Assembly: GCF_033118175.1 (NCBI RefSeq)
Contig: NW_026870969.1
Span: forward strand, 186,001 to 250,000
Direction of reading: 5' to 3'
Length of the DNA stretch: 64,000 nt
Source: Dama dama
Lineage: Eukaryota; Chordata; Mammalia; Artiodactyla; Cervidae
Shown: one piece after another, positions 39,096 to 50,818 of the stretch
Numbering within the stretch: position 1 is the first letter of the stretch
How the letters are laid out: each line of letters starts with the position of its first letter
Translations under genes and position numbers: made by a program
The notes under the pieces: model-generated
The model's input: the letters and a program-made list of their open reading frames with translations, nothing else
Databases searched by the model: none
What the model was told of the DNA's origin: nothing

Positions 39096-39408
39096 ATTGG
39101 AGGAGCATGAAGTGGTGTGGAAAAACATGAAGAGCCTGAAAAGGTGTGAAAAATATGAAGAGCTTCAAAAGGTGTGAAATACATGAGGAGCATGAAACTC
39201 TCTGAAAAATAGAAGGAGCATGAAGTGGTGTTCAAAAACATGAAGAGCCTGAAAAGGTGTGAAAAATATGAAGAGCTTCAAAAGGTGTGAAAAACATGAG
39301 GAGCATGATATGGTTTGAAAAATAGGATTAGCATGAAGCGGTGTTCAAAAACATGACGAGCCTGAAAATATGTGAAAAATATGAAAAGCTTCAAAAGGTG
39401 TCAAAAAT

Positions 39409-39846
39409 GAGATGAGCATGAAACGGTCTGAAAAATAGGAGGTGCATTAAGCGGTGTTGAAAAACATGAAGAGCCTGAAAAGGTTTGAGAAATATGAAGA
39501 GCTTCAAAAGGTGTCAAAAATATGAGGAGCATGAAACGGTCTGAAAAATCGGAGGTGCATGAAGCGGTGTTGAAAAACATGAAGAGCCTGAAAAGGTGTG
39601 AGAAATATGAAGAGCTTCAAAAGGTGTTAAAAATATGAGTAGCATGAAACGGTCTGCAAAAAAGGAGGAGCATGAAGTGGTGTTGAAAAACATGAAGAGC
39701 TTGAAAAGGTGTGAAAAATATGAAAGCTTCAAAAGGTGTCGAAAATATGAGGAGCATGAAACGGTCTCAAAAATAGGAGGAGCATGAAACGGTGTTCAAA
39801 AACATGAAGAGCCTGAAAAGGTGTGAAAAATATGAAGAGCTTCAAA
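39409..39846 (+). repeat. Higher-order family 2, opening segment, copy IV
   Basis: Matches copy III at an offset of 2057 bp. Downstream the offset grows to 2112 bp (GATGTGCATG at 40621 against 38509), a net gain of 55 bp, close to two subunits. The region 39840-40120 has a local repeat of the AGGAGTGAAATACATG-AAAAGGTGTTC pair. Confidence 0.88.
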
Positions 39847-40510
39847 AGGAGTGAAATACATGAGGAGCATGAAAAGGTGTTCAAAAACATGCAGAGACTG
39901 AAAATGTGTGAAAAATAGGAAGAGCTTCAAAAGGAGTGAAATACATGAGGAGCATGAAAAGGTGTTCAAAAACAAGAAGAACCTGAAAATTTGTGCAAAA
40001 TATGAAGAGCTTCAAAAGGAGTGAAATACATGAGGAGCATGAAAAGGTGTTCAAAAACATGCAGAGATTTAAAAGGTGTGAAAAGTATGAAGAGCTTCAA
40101 AAAGTGCCAAAAACTAGATTAGCATGAAATGGTCTGAAAAATAGGAGGAGCCTGAAGAGTTTGAAAAACATGAAGAGCCTGAAAAAGTGTGAAAAATATG
40201 AAGAGTTTCAAAAATATGAAAATTATGAAGAGCTTCAAAAAGTGTGAAAAATATGAAGAGCTTCAAAATATGTCAAAAATGAGATGAGCATGAAACGGTC
40301 TGAAAAATAGGAGGAGCATGAAGTGGTGTTGAAAATCATGAAGAGCCTGAAAATGTGTGAAATATATGCAGAGCTTCAAAAGGTGTCAAAAATATGAGGA
40401 GCATGTAACGGTCTGAAAAATACGAGGAGCATGAAGTTGTGTTGAAAACCATGAAGAGCCTGAAAAGGTGTGAAATATATGAAGAGCTTCAAAAGGTGTA
40501 AAAATATGAG

Positions 40511-41390
40511 GAGCATGAAACGGTCTGAAAAATAGGAGGATCATGAAGCGGTGTTGAAAACCCGGAAGAGCCTGAAAAGGTGTGAAAAATATGAATAGTT
40601 TCAAAAGGTGTCAAAAATGAGATGTGCATGAAACGGACTGAAAAATTGGAGGAGCATGAAGTGGTGTTGAAAAATATTAAGAGAATGAAAGGTGTGCAAA
40701 ATATGAAGAGCTTCAAAATTTGTCAAAAATATGAGGAGCATGAAAAGGTCTGAAAAATAGGAGGAGCATGAAACGGTGTTCAAAAACATGAAGAGCTTGA
40801 AAAGGTGTAAAAAATATGAAGAGTTTCAAAAGGTGTGAAATATATGAGGAGCATGAAACGTTCTGAAACATAGGAGGACCATGAAGCGGTGTTGAAAAAC
40901 ATGAAGAGCCTGAAAAGGTGTGAAAAATATGAAAAGCTTCAAAAGGTGTCAAAAATATGAGGAGCATGAAACAGTCTGAAAAATAGGAGGAGCATGAAGT
41001 GGTGTTCAAAATCATGAAGAGCCTGAAAAGGTGTGAAATATATGAAGAGCTTCAAAAGGTGTGAAAAATATGAGGAGCATGAAACGTTCTGAAAAATAGG
41101 AGGAGCCTGAACCGGGGTTCAAAAACATGAAGAGCCTGAAAAGGTGTGAAAAATATGAAGAGCTTCAAAAGGTGTGAAATACATGAGGAGCATGAAACGG
41201 TCTGAAAAATAGGAGGAGCATGAAGTGATGTTCAAAAACATGAAGAGCCTGAAAATGAGTGAGAAATATGAAAAGCTTCAAAAGGTGTCAAAAATATGAG
41301 GAGCATGAACCGGTCTGAAAAATAGGAGGAGCATGAAGCGGTGTTGAAAAACATGAAGAGCCTGAAAATGTGTGAAAAATATATAGAGCT
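40511..41390 (+). repeat. Family 2, second segment, copy 2
   Basis: Partner of 35945-36825, and also of 42201-42820 at 1690-1691 bp. The first two lie 4.57 kb apart and the last two 1.69 kb apart, so spacing within the family is irregular and a single fixed unit length does not exist here. Confidence 0.9.
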
Positions 41391-41439
41391 TCAAAAGGTG
41401 TCAAAAATATGAGGAGCATGAAACGGTCTGAAAAATAGG

Positions 41440-41997
41440 AGGAGCATGAAGCGGTGTTGAAAAACATGAAGAGCCTGAAAACGTGTGAAAAATATGAAGA
41501 GCTTCAAAGGTTTGAAAAATATGAAGAGCTTCAAAAAGTGTCAAAAAGGAGATCTGCATGAAACGGTCTGAAAAATAGGAGGAGCATGAAGTGGTGTTGA
41601 AAAAAATGAAGAGCCTGAAAAGGTGTGAAAAATATGAAGAGCTTCAAATGGTGTCAAAAATATGAGGAGCATGAAACGGTTTGAAAAATAGGACGAGCAT
41701 GAAGCGGTGTTCAAAAACATGAAGAGCCTGAAAAGGTGTGAAAATTATGAAGAGCTTCAAAATATGTCAAAAATATGACGAGCATGAAACCCTCTTAAAA
41801 ATAGGAGGAGGATGAAGCGGTGTTCAAAAACATGAAGAGCCTGAAAAGGTGTGCAAAATATGAAGAGCTTCAAAAGGTGTGAAATATATGAGGAGCATGA
41901 AACGGTGTTCAAAAACATGCAGAGACTGAAAAGGTGTGAAAAATATGAAGAGCTTCAAAAGATGTCAAAAATGAGATGAGCATGAAACGGTCTGAAA
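41440..41997 (+). repeat. Family 2, third segment, copy 2
   Basis: Partner of 38548-39095. It is directly preceded by the second segment (to about 41390) and followed by the 42060-42300 stretch that resembles 40370-40610. Family 2 is therefore a shuffled set of three or four segments. Confidence 0.86.
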
Positions 41998-42200
41998 AAT
42001 AGGAGGAGCATGAAGTGGTGTTGAAATCATGAAGAGCCTGAAAAGGTGTGAAATATATGCAGAGCTTCAAAAGGTGTAAAAATATGAGGAGCATGTAACG
42101 GTCTGAAAAATACGAGGATCATGAAGTTGTGTTGAAAACCATGAAGAGCCTGAAAAGGTGTGAAATATATGAAGAGCTTCAAAAGGTGTAAAAATATGAG

Positions 42201-42820
42201 GAGCATGAAACGGTCTGAAAAATAGGAGGATCATGAAGCGGTGTTGAAAAACCGGAAGAGCCTGAAAAGGTGTGAAAAATATGAATAGTTTCAAAAGGTG
42301 TCAAAAATGAGATGTGCATGAAACGGACTGAAAAATTGGAGGAGCATGACGTGGTGTTGAAAAATATTAAGAGAATGAAAAGGTGTGCAAAATATGAAGA
42401 GCTTCAAAATTTGTCAAAAATATGAGGAGCATGAAAAGGTCTGAAAAATAGGAGGAGCATGAAACGGTGTTCAAAAACATGAAGAGCTTGAAAAGGTGTA
42501 AAAAATATAAAGAGTTTCAAAAGGTGTGAAATACATGAGGAGCATGAAACGTTCTGAAACATAGGAGGACCATGAAGCGGTGTTGAAAAACATGAAGAGC
42601 CTGAAAAGGTGTGAAAAATATGAAGAGCTTCAAAAGGTGTCAAAAATATGAGGAGCATGAAACGGTCTGAAATATAGGAGGAGCATGAAGCGGTGTTCAA
42701 AACCATGAAGAGCCTGAAAAGGTGTGAAATATATGAAGAGCTTCAAAAGGTGTGAAAAATATGAGGAGCATGAAACGGTCTGAAAAATAGGAGGAGCCTG
42801 AACCGGGGTTCAAAAAAATG
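42201..42820 (+). repeat. Family 2, second segment, copy 3
   Basis: Matches 40511-41130. After CCTGAACCGGGGTTC (42797) it joins a segment with GAAAATTATG, AATATGTCAAAAATATGACG and ACCCTCTTA that in 41710-41930 lies elsewhere in the unit. This is a mosaic junction. Confidence 0.88.
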
Positions 42821-43410
42821 AAGAGCCTGAAAAGGTGTGAAAATTATGAAGAGCCTCAAAATATGTCAAAAATATGACGAGCATGAAACCCTCTTACAAA
42901 TAGGAGGAGGATGAAGCGGTGTTCAAAAACATGAAGAGCCTGAAAAGGTGAGCAAAATATGAAGAGCTTCAAAGGGTGTGAAATATATGAGGAGCATGAA
43001 ACGGTGTTCAAAAACATGCAGAGACTGAAAAGGTGTGAAAAATATGAAGAGCTTCAAAAAGTGTCAAAAATTAGATTAGCATGAAAGGGTCTGAAAAATA
43101 GGAGGAGCCTGAAGTGGTGTTGAAAAACATGAAGAGCCTGAAAAGGTGTGAAAAATATGCAGAGCTTCAAAAGGTGTCAAAAATATGAGGAGCATGTAAC
43201 GGTCTGAAAAATACGAGAAGCATGAAGTTGTGTTGAAAACCATGAAGAGCCTGAAAAGGTGTGAAAAATATGAAGAGCTTCAAAATGTGTCAAAAATATG
43301 AGGTGCATGATATGGTTTGAAAAATAGGATTAGCATGAAGCGGTGTTCAAAACCATGAAGAGCCTGAAAATATGTGAAAAATATGAAAAGCTTCAAAAGG
43401 TGTCAAAAAT

Positions 43411-43599
43411 GAGATGAGCATGAAACGGTCTGAAAAATAGGAGGTGCATTAAGCGGTGTTGAAAAACATGAAGAGCCTGAAAAGGTTTGAGAAATATGAA
43501 GAGCTTCAAAAGGTGTCAAAAATATGAGGAGCATGAAACGGTCTGAAAAATCGGAGGTGCATGAAGCGGTGTTGAAAAACATGAAGAGCCTGAAAAGGT
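43411..43599 (+). repeat. Family 2 opening segment, copy V, leading into family 3
   Basis: Starts like copies I-IV (GAGATGAGC at 43411, then AATCGGAGGTGCATG) and runs into the first unit of the 5.5-7.9 kb family. The next monomers carry GAAACTGTCTGCAAAAAAGG and GAAAGCTTC, which also open each family 3 unit. The two families are thus related through this segment. Confidence 0.8.
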
Positions 43600-44869
43600 G
43601 TGAGAAATATGAAGAGCTTCAAAAGGTGTCAAATATAAGAGTAGCATGAAACTGTCTGCAAAAAAGGAGGAGCATGAAGTGTTGTTGAAAAACATGAAGA
43701 GCCTGAAAAGGTGTGAAAAATATGAAAGCTTCAAAAGGTGACAAAAATATGAGGAGCATGAAACGGTCTGAAAAATAGGAGGAGCATGAAGTGGTGTTGA
43801 AAAAGATGAAGAGCCTGTAAAGGTGTGAAAAATATGAAGAGCTTCAAAATGTGTCAAAAATATGACGAGCATGAAACCCTCTTAAAAATAGGAGGAGGAT
43901 GAAGCGGTGTTCAAAAACATGAAGAGCCTGAAAAGGTGTGAAATATATGAAGAGCTTCAAAATGTGTCAAAAATATGACGAGCATGAAACCCTCTAAAAA
44001 ATAGGAGGAGGATGAAGCGGTGTTCAAAAACATGAAGAGCCTGAAAATGTGTGCAAAATATGAAGAGCTTCAAAAGGAGTGAAATACATGAGGAGCATGA
44101 AAAGGTGTTCAAAAACATGCAGAGACTTAAAATGTGCGAAAAGTATGAAGAGCTTCAAAAAGTGTCAAAAATTAGATTAGCATGAAAGGGTCTGAAAAAT
44201 AGGAGGAGCCTGAAGAGGTGTTGAAAAACATGAAGAGGCTGAAAAAGTGTGAAAAATATGAAGAGCTTCAAAAATATGAAAATTATGAAGAGCTTCAAAA
44301 GGTGTGAAAAATATGAAGAGCTTCAAAAGATGTCAAAAATGAGATGAGCATGAAACGGTCTGAAAAATAGGAGGAGCATGAAGTGGTGTTGAAAATCGTG
44401 AAGAGCCTGAAAAGGTGTGAAATATATGCAGAGCTTCAAAAGGTGTCAAAAATATGAGGAGAATGAAACCGTCTGAAATATACGAGGAGCATGAAGTGTT
44501 GTTGAAAAACATGAAGAGCCTGAAAAGGTGTGAAAAATATGAAGAGCTTCAAAAGGTGTCAAAAATATGAGGAGCATGAAACGGTCCGAAAAATAGGAGG
44601 ATCATGAAGCGGTGTTGAAAAACATGAAGAGCCTGAAAAGGTGTGAAAAATATGAAGAGCTTCAAAAGGTGTGAATTATATGAGGAGCATGAAAAGTTCT
44701 GAAAATTAGGAGGACCATGAAGCGGTGTTCAAAAACATAAAGAGCCTGAAATTGTGTGAAAAATATGAAGAGCTTCAAAATTTTGAAAAATAAGAAGAGC
44801 TTCAAAAGGTGTCAAAAATGAGATCTGCATGAAACGGTCCGAAAAATAGGAGGATCATGAAGCGGTGTT

Positions 44870-45068
44870 GAAAAACATGAAGAGCCTGAAAATGTGTGAA
44901 AAATATGAAGAGCTTCAAAAGGTGTCAAAAATATGAGGAGCATGAAACGGCCTGAAAAATAGGAGGATCGTGAAACGGTGATCAAAAACATGAAGAGCCT
45001 CAAAAGGTGTGAAAAATATGAGGAGCATGAAACGGTCTGAAAAAGATGAGGAACATGAAGCGGTGTTG
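44870..45068 (+). repeat. 198-bp segment present only in unit 1
   Basis: Seven subunits (113 + 85 bp) including CGGCCTGAAAAATAGG, GGATCGTGAAACGGTGATC and AAAGATGAGGAACATG. Units 2 and 3 pass directly from the preceding B subunit to AACCTGAAAAGCTGTTAA. The flanks are identical in all units, so the junction is a clean in-register deletion or insertion. Confidence 0.88.
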
Positions 45069-46375
45069 AAAAACATGAAGAACCTGAAAAGCTGTTAAAA
45101 ATATGAAGAGCTTCAAAAGGTGTCAAAAATATGAGGAACACGATACGGTCTGAAAAATAGGAGGAGCATGAAGTGGTGTGGAAAAGCATGAAGGGCCTGA
45201 AAAGGTGTGAAAAATATGAAGAGCTTCAAAATGTGTGAAATACATAAGGAGCATGAAACTCTCTGAAAAATAGGAGGAGCCTGAAATGGTGTTCAAAAAC
45301 ATGAATAGACTGAAAACGTGTGAAAAATATGAAGAGCTTCAAAAGGTTTGAAAAATATGAGGAGCATGATACGGTCTGAAAAATAGGAGGAGCATGAAGC
45401 TGTGTTCAAAAACATGAAGAGCCTGAAAAGTTGTGAAAAATATGAAAAGCTTCAAAAGGTGTCAAAAATGAGATGAGCATGAAACGGTCTGAAAAATAGG
45501 AGGAGCATGAAGCGATGTTCAAAAACATGAAGAGCTTAAAAAGTTGTGAAAAATATGAAAGGCTTCAAAAGGTGTGAAAAATATTAGGAGCATGAAACGG
45601 TCTGAAAAATCGGAGGAGCAGGAAGCGGTGTTGAAAAACATGAAGAGCCTTAAAAGGTGTGAAAAATATGAAGAGCTTCAAAAGTTGTCAAAAATATGAG
45701 GAGCATGAAACGGTCTGAAAAATATGAGCAGCATGAAGCGGTGTTGAAAAACATGAAGAGCCTGAAAATGTGTAAAAAATATGAAGAGCTTCAAAAGGTG
45801 TCAAAAATATGAGGAGCATGAAAAGGTCTGAAAAATTGGAGGAGCATGAAGCGGTGTTGAAAAACATGAAGAGCCTTAAAAGGTGTGAAAAATATGAAGA
45901 GCTTCAAAAGGTCTCAAAAATATGAGGAGCATGAAACGGTCTGAAAAATATGAGCAGCATGAAGCGGTGTTGAAAAACATGAAGAGCCTGAAAAGGTGTG
46001 AAAAATATGAAGAGTTTCAAAAGGTGTGAAATACATGAGGAGCATAAAACTCTCTGAAAAAGAGAAGGAGCATGAAGTGGTGTTCAAAAACATGAAGAGC
46101 CTGAAAAGGTGTGAAATATATGAAGAGCTTCAATAGGTGTGAAAAATATGAGGAGCATGATATGGTTTGAAAAATAGGATTAGCATGAAGCGGTGTTCAA
46201 AAACATGAAGAGCCTGAAAAGTTGTGAAAAATATGAAAAACTTCAAAAGGTGTCAAAAATGAGATGAGCATGAAACGGTCTGAAAAATAGGACGTCCATG
46301 AAGCGCTGTTGAAAAACATGAAGAGCCAGAAAAGTTGTGAAAAATATGAAGAGCTTCAAAAGGTGTCAAAAATAT

Positions 46376-46403
46376 GAGGAGCATGAAACGGTCTGAAAAA
46401 TAG
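46376..46403 (+). repeat. Subunit A, 28 bp
   Basis: Starts GAGGAGCATG, has AAACGGTCTG in the middle and ends AAAAATAG. The TAG end and the GGTCTG core separate A from C and D. The commonest variants elsewhere start GATGAGCATG (after a TGA ending of the previous D) or carry ACTCTCTG or ACCCTCTT in the core. Confidence 0.9.
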
Positions 46404-46432
46404 GAGGAGCATGAAGCGGTGTTCAAAAACAT
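46404..46432 (+). repeat. Subunit B, 29 bp
   Basis: Starts GAGGAGCATG like A, then AAGCGGTGTT, and ends AAAAACAT. It has one base more than the other subunits, in the GGTGTT core, which makes the monomer 113 bp rather than 112. The base before the A-tract is G or C; the C form places TCA, a stop on the minus strand, here. Confidence 0.9.
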
Positions 46433-46460
46433 GAAGAGCCTGAAAAGGTGTGAAAAATAT
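46433..46460 (+). repeat. Subunit C, 28 bp
   Basis: Starts GAAGAGCCTG, then AAAAGGTGTG, and ends AAAAATAT. It differs from D mainly at CCTG versus CTTC and at GTGTG versus GTGTC. C and D look like the most recently diverged subunit pair. Confidence 0.9.
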
Positions 46461-46488
46461 GAAGAGCTTCAAAAGGTGTCAAAAATAT
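46461..46488 (+). repeat. Subunit D, 28 bp
   Basis: Starts GAAGAGCTTC, then AAAAGGTGTC, and ends AAAAATAT. D is the only subunit with two TCA triplets (minus-strand TGA stops), 10 bp apart. It is also the subunit most often present in extra copies; in such runs the earlier D usually reads GTGTG and the last reads GTGTC. Confidence 0.9.
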
Positions 46489-49400
46489 GAGGAGCATGAA
46501 ACGGTCTGAAAAATCGGAAGAGCATGAAGCGTTGTTGAAAAACATGAAGAGCCTGAAAAGGTGTGAGAAATATGAAGAGCTTCAAAAGGTGTTAAAAATA
46601 TGAGTAGCATGAAACGGTCTGCAAAAAAGGAGGAGCATGCAGTGGTGTTGAAAAAGATGAAGAGCCTGAAAAGGTGTTAAAAATATGAAACCTTCAAATG
46701 GTGTCAAAATTATGAGGAGCATGAAATGGTCTGAAAAATAGGAGGAGCATGAAGCGCTGTTGAAAATCATAAAGAGCCTGAAAAGTTGTGAAAAATATGA
46801 AGAGCTTCAAAAGATGTGAAAAACATGAAGAGCTTCAAAAGGTGTCAAAATGAGATGAGCAGGAAACGGTCTGAAAAATAGGAGGAGCATGAAGTCGTGT
46901 TGAAAAAAAGGAAAAGTCTGAAAAAGTGTGAAATATATGAAGAGCTTCAAAAGGTGTCAAAAATATGAGGAGAATCAAACGGTCTGAAAAATAGGAGGAG
47001 CATGAAGCGATGTTGAAAAACATGAATTGTCTGAAAACGTGTCGAAAATATGAAGAGATTCATAATGTGAAAAATATGAAGAGCTTCAAAAGGTGTGAAA
47101 AATCTGAAGAGCTTCAAAAGGTGTCAAAAAAGAGATGAGCATGAAAAGGTCTGAAAAATAGGAGGAGAATGAAGCGGTGTTGAAAATCATGAAGAGCCTG
47201 AAAACGTGTGAAAAATATGAAGACCTTCAAAATTTGTCAAAAATATGAAGACCTTCAAAAGGTGTTAAAATGAGATGAGCATGAAACGATCTGAAAAATA
47301 GGAGGAGCATGAAGTGGTGTTGAAAAAATGAAGAGCCTGGAAAGGTGTGAAATATCTGAAGAGCTTCAAAAGGTGTCAAAAATATGAGGAGCATGAAACG
47401 GTCGGCAAAATACGACGAGCATGAAGCGGTGTTGAAAAACATGAAGAGCCTGAAAAGGTGTGAAAAATATGAAGAGCTTCAAAAGGTGTGAAAAATATGA
47501 GGAGCATGATATGGTTTGAAAAATAGGATTAGCATGAAGCGGTGTTCAAAAACATGAAGAGCCTGAAAAGTTGTGAAAAATATGCAAAGCTTCAAAAGGT
47601 GTCAAAAATGAGATGAGCATGAAACGGTCTGAAAAATAGGACGTGCATGAAGCTGTGTTGAAAAACATGAAGAGCCTGAAAAGTTGTGAAATATATGAAG
47701 AGCTTGAAAAGGTGTCAAAAATATGAGGAGCATGAAACGGTCTGAAAAATAGGAGGAGCATGAAGCGGTGTTGAAAAACATGAAGAGCCTGAAAAGGTGT
47801 GAAAAATATGAAGAGCTTCAAAAGGTGTCAAAAATATGAGGAGGATGAAACGGTCTGCAAAATCGGAGGAGCATGAAGCGTTGTTGAAAAACATGAAGAG
47901 CCTAAAAAGCTGTGAGAAATATGAAGAGCTTCAAAAGGTGTTAAAAATATGAGTAGCATGAAACGGTCTGCAAAAAAGGAGGAGCATGAAGTTGTGTTGA
48001 AAAAGATGAAGAGCCTGAAAAGGTGTTAAAAATATGAAAGCTTCAAAAGGTGTCAAAATTATGAGGAGCATGAAACGGTCTGAAAAATAGGAGGAGCATG
48101 AAGCGCTGATGAAAATCATAAAGAGCCTGAAAACGTGTGAAAAATATGAAGACCTTCAAAATTTGTCAAAAATATGAAGAGCTTCAAAAGGTGTTAAAAT
48201 GAGATGAGCATGAAACGATCTGAAAAATAGGAGGAGCATGAAGTGGTGTTGAAAAAATGAAGAGCCTGGAAAGGTGTGAAAAATATGAAGAGCTTCAAAA
48301 GATGTGAAAAACATGAAGAGCTTCAAAAGGTGTCAAAATGAGATGACCATGAAACGGTCTGAAAAATAGGAGGAGCATGAAGTCGTGTTGAAAAAAAGGA
48401 AAAGTCTGAAAAAGTGTGAAATATATGAAGAGCTTCAAAAGGTGTGAAACATATGAAGAGCTTCAAAAGGTGTCAAAAAAAAGATGAGCATGAAAAGGTC
48501 TGAAAAATAGGAGGAGCATGAAGCGGTGTTGAAAATCATGAAGAGCCTGAAAACGTGTGAAAAATATGAAGACCTTCAAAATTTGTCAAAAATATGAAGA
48601 GCTTCAAAAGGTGTTAAAATGAGATGAGCATGAAATGATCTGAAAAATAGGAGGAGCATGAAGTGGTGTTGAAAAAATGAAGAGCCTGGAAAGGTGTGAA
48701 ATATCTGAAGAGCTTCAAAAGGTGTCAAAAATTTGAGGAGCATGAAACGGTCGGCAAAATACGACGAGCATGAAGCGGTGTTGAAAAACATGAAGAGCCT
48801 GAAAAGGTGTGAAAAATATGAAGAGCTTCAAAAGGTGTCAAAAATATGAGGAGCATGAAACAATCTGAAAAATAGGAGGAGCATGAAGCGGTGTTCAAAA
48901 ACATGAAGAGCCTGAAAAGGTGTGAAATATATGAAGAGCTTCAAAAGGTGTCAAAAATATGAGGAGCATGAAACGGTCTGAAAAATAGGAGGAACATGAA
49001 GCGGTGTTGAAAAACATGAAGAGCCTGAAAAGGTGTGAAAAATATGAAAGCTTCAAAAGGTGACAAAAATATGAGGAGCATGAAACGGTCTGAAAAATAG
49101 GAGGAGCATGAAGTGGTGTTCAAAAACATGAAGAGCCTGAAAAGGTGTGAGAAATATGAAGAGCTTCAAAAGGTGTCAAATATATGAGTAGCATGAAACT
49201 GTCTGCAAAAAAGGAGGAGCATGAAGTGGTGTTGAAAAACATGAAGAGCCTGAAAAGGTGTGAAAAATATGAAAGCTTCAAAAGGTGACAAAAATATGAG
49301 GAGCATGAAACGGTCTGAAAAATAGGAGGAGCATGAAGTGGTGTTCAAAAACATGAAGAGCCTGAAAAGGTGTGAAAAATATGAAGAGCTTCAAAATGTG

Positions 49401-50818
49401 TCAAAAATATTACGAGCATGAAACCCTCTTAAAAATAGGAGGAAGATGAAGCGGTGTTCAAAAACATGAAGAGCCTGAAAAGGTGTGAAATATATGAAGA
49501 GCTTCAAAATGTGTCAAAAATATGACGAGCATGAAACCCTCTAAAAAATAGGAGGAGGATGAAGCGGTGTTCAAAAACATGAGGAGCCTGAAAATGTGTG
49601 CAAAATATGAAGAGCTTCAAAAGGAGTGAAATACATGAGGAGCATGAAAAGGTGTTCAAAAACATGCAGAGACTTAAAATGTGCGAAAAGTATGAAGAGC
49701 TTCAAAAAGTGTCAAAAATTAGATTAGCATGAAAGGGTCTGAAAAATAGGAGGAGCCTGAAGAGGTGTTGAAAAACATGAAGAGGCTGAAAAAGTGTGAA
49801 AAATATGAAGAGCTTCAAAAATATGAAAATTATGAAGAGCTTCAAAAGGTGTGAAAAATATGAAGAGCTTCAAAAGATGTCAAAAATGAGATGAGCATGA
49901 AACGGTCTGAAAAATAGGAGGAGCATGAAGTGGTGTTGAAAATCGTGAAGAGCCTGAAAAGGTGTGAAATATATGCAGAGCTTCAAAAGGTGTCAAAAAT
50001 ATGAGGAGAATGAAACCGTCTGAAATATACGAGGAGCATGAAGTGTTGTTGAAAAACATGAAGAGCCTGAAAAGGTGTGAAAAATATGAAGAGCTTCAAA
50101 AGGTGTCAAAAATATGAGGAGCATGAAACGGTCCGAAAAATAGTAGGATCATGAAGCGGTGTTGAAAAACATGAAGAGCCTGAAAAGGTGTGAAAAATAT
50201 GAAGAGCTTCAAAAGGTGTGAATTATATGAGGAGCATGAAAAGTTCTGAAAATTAGGAGGACCATGAAGCGGTGTTCAAAAACATAAAGAGCCTGAAAAT
50301 GTGTGAAAAATATGAAGAGCTTCAAAATTTTGAAAAATAAGAAGAGCTTCAAAAGGTGTCAAAAATGAGATCTGCATGAAACGGTCCGAAAAATAGGAGG
50401 ATCATGAAGCGGTGTTGAAAAACATGAAGAACCTGAAAAGCTGTTAAAAATATGAAGAGCTTCAAAAGGTGTCAAAAATATGAGGAACACGATACGGTCT
50501 GAAAAATAGGAGGAGCATGAAGTGGTGTGGAAAAGCATGAAGGGCCTGAAAAGGTGTGAAAAATATGAAGAGCTTCAAAATGTGTGAAATACATAAGGAG
50601 CGTGAAACTCTCTGAAAAATAGGAGGAGCCTGAAATGGTGTTCAAAAACATGAATAGACTGAAAACGTGTGAAAAATATGAAGAGCTTCAAAAGGTTTGA
50701 AAAATATGAGGAGCATGATACGGTCTGAAAAATAGGAGGAGCATGAAGCTGTGTTCAAAAACATGAAGAGCCTGAAAAGTTGTGAAAAATATGAAAAGCT
50801 TCAAAAGGTGTCAAAAAT

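Larger units (their letters stand above)
46376..46488 (+). repeat. Reference monomer, 113 bp (A-B-C-D)
   Basis: This copy is close to the consensus and shows the register clearly: A, B, C and D in order, with the next A starting at 46489. It contains two CpG sites, one in A (AAACGG) and one in B (AAGCGG), and A4-A5 tracts in each subunit. Because 113 is not a multiple of 3, each further monomer shifts the reading frame. Its B subunit carries the GTTC form; the alternative GTTG form is at least as common elsewhere. Confidence 0.95.
46155..48840 (+). repeat. Unit 1 internal tandem pair, 1349-bp spacing
   Basis: In unit 1 the R1-like and R2-like parts sit only 1349 bp apart (for example the GAGTAGC monomer near 46603 and again near 47952). 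In units 2 and 3 the same markers are 2645 bp apart. The difference, 1296 bp, is the segment unit 1 lacks. The TATGGTTTG-GGATTAGC marker opens both halves (near 46163 and 47511). Confidence 0.88.
43600..49146 (+). repeat. Higher-order family 3, unit 1 (5547 bp)
   Basis: The opening marker ACTGTCTGC lies at 43651 and recurs at 49198 and 57053. Against unit 2 the offset changes in four steps: 5547, 5349, 6645, 6785 and 7855 bp. Unit 1 has 198 bp that unit 2 lacks (about 44870-45068) and lacks segments of 1296, 140 and 1070 bp found in unit 2. The arithmetic closes exactly: 5547 - 198 + 1296 + 140 + 1070 = 7855. Confidence 0.92.

Noticed and set aside
33970..43599. A single fixed higher-order unit of about 2.06 or 3.36 kb
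   Set aside because: Some segment pairs fit each value, but others need 1494, 1690, 1863, 2901 or 4566 bp; no single period holds.
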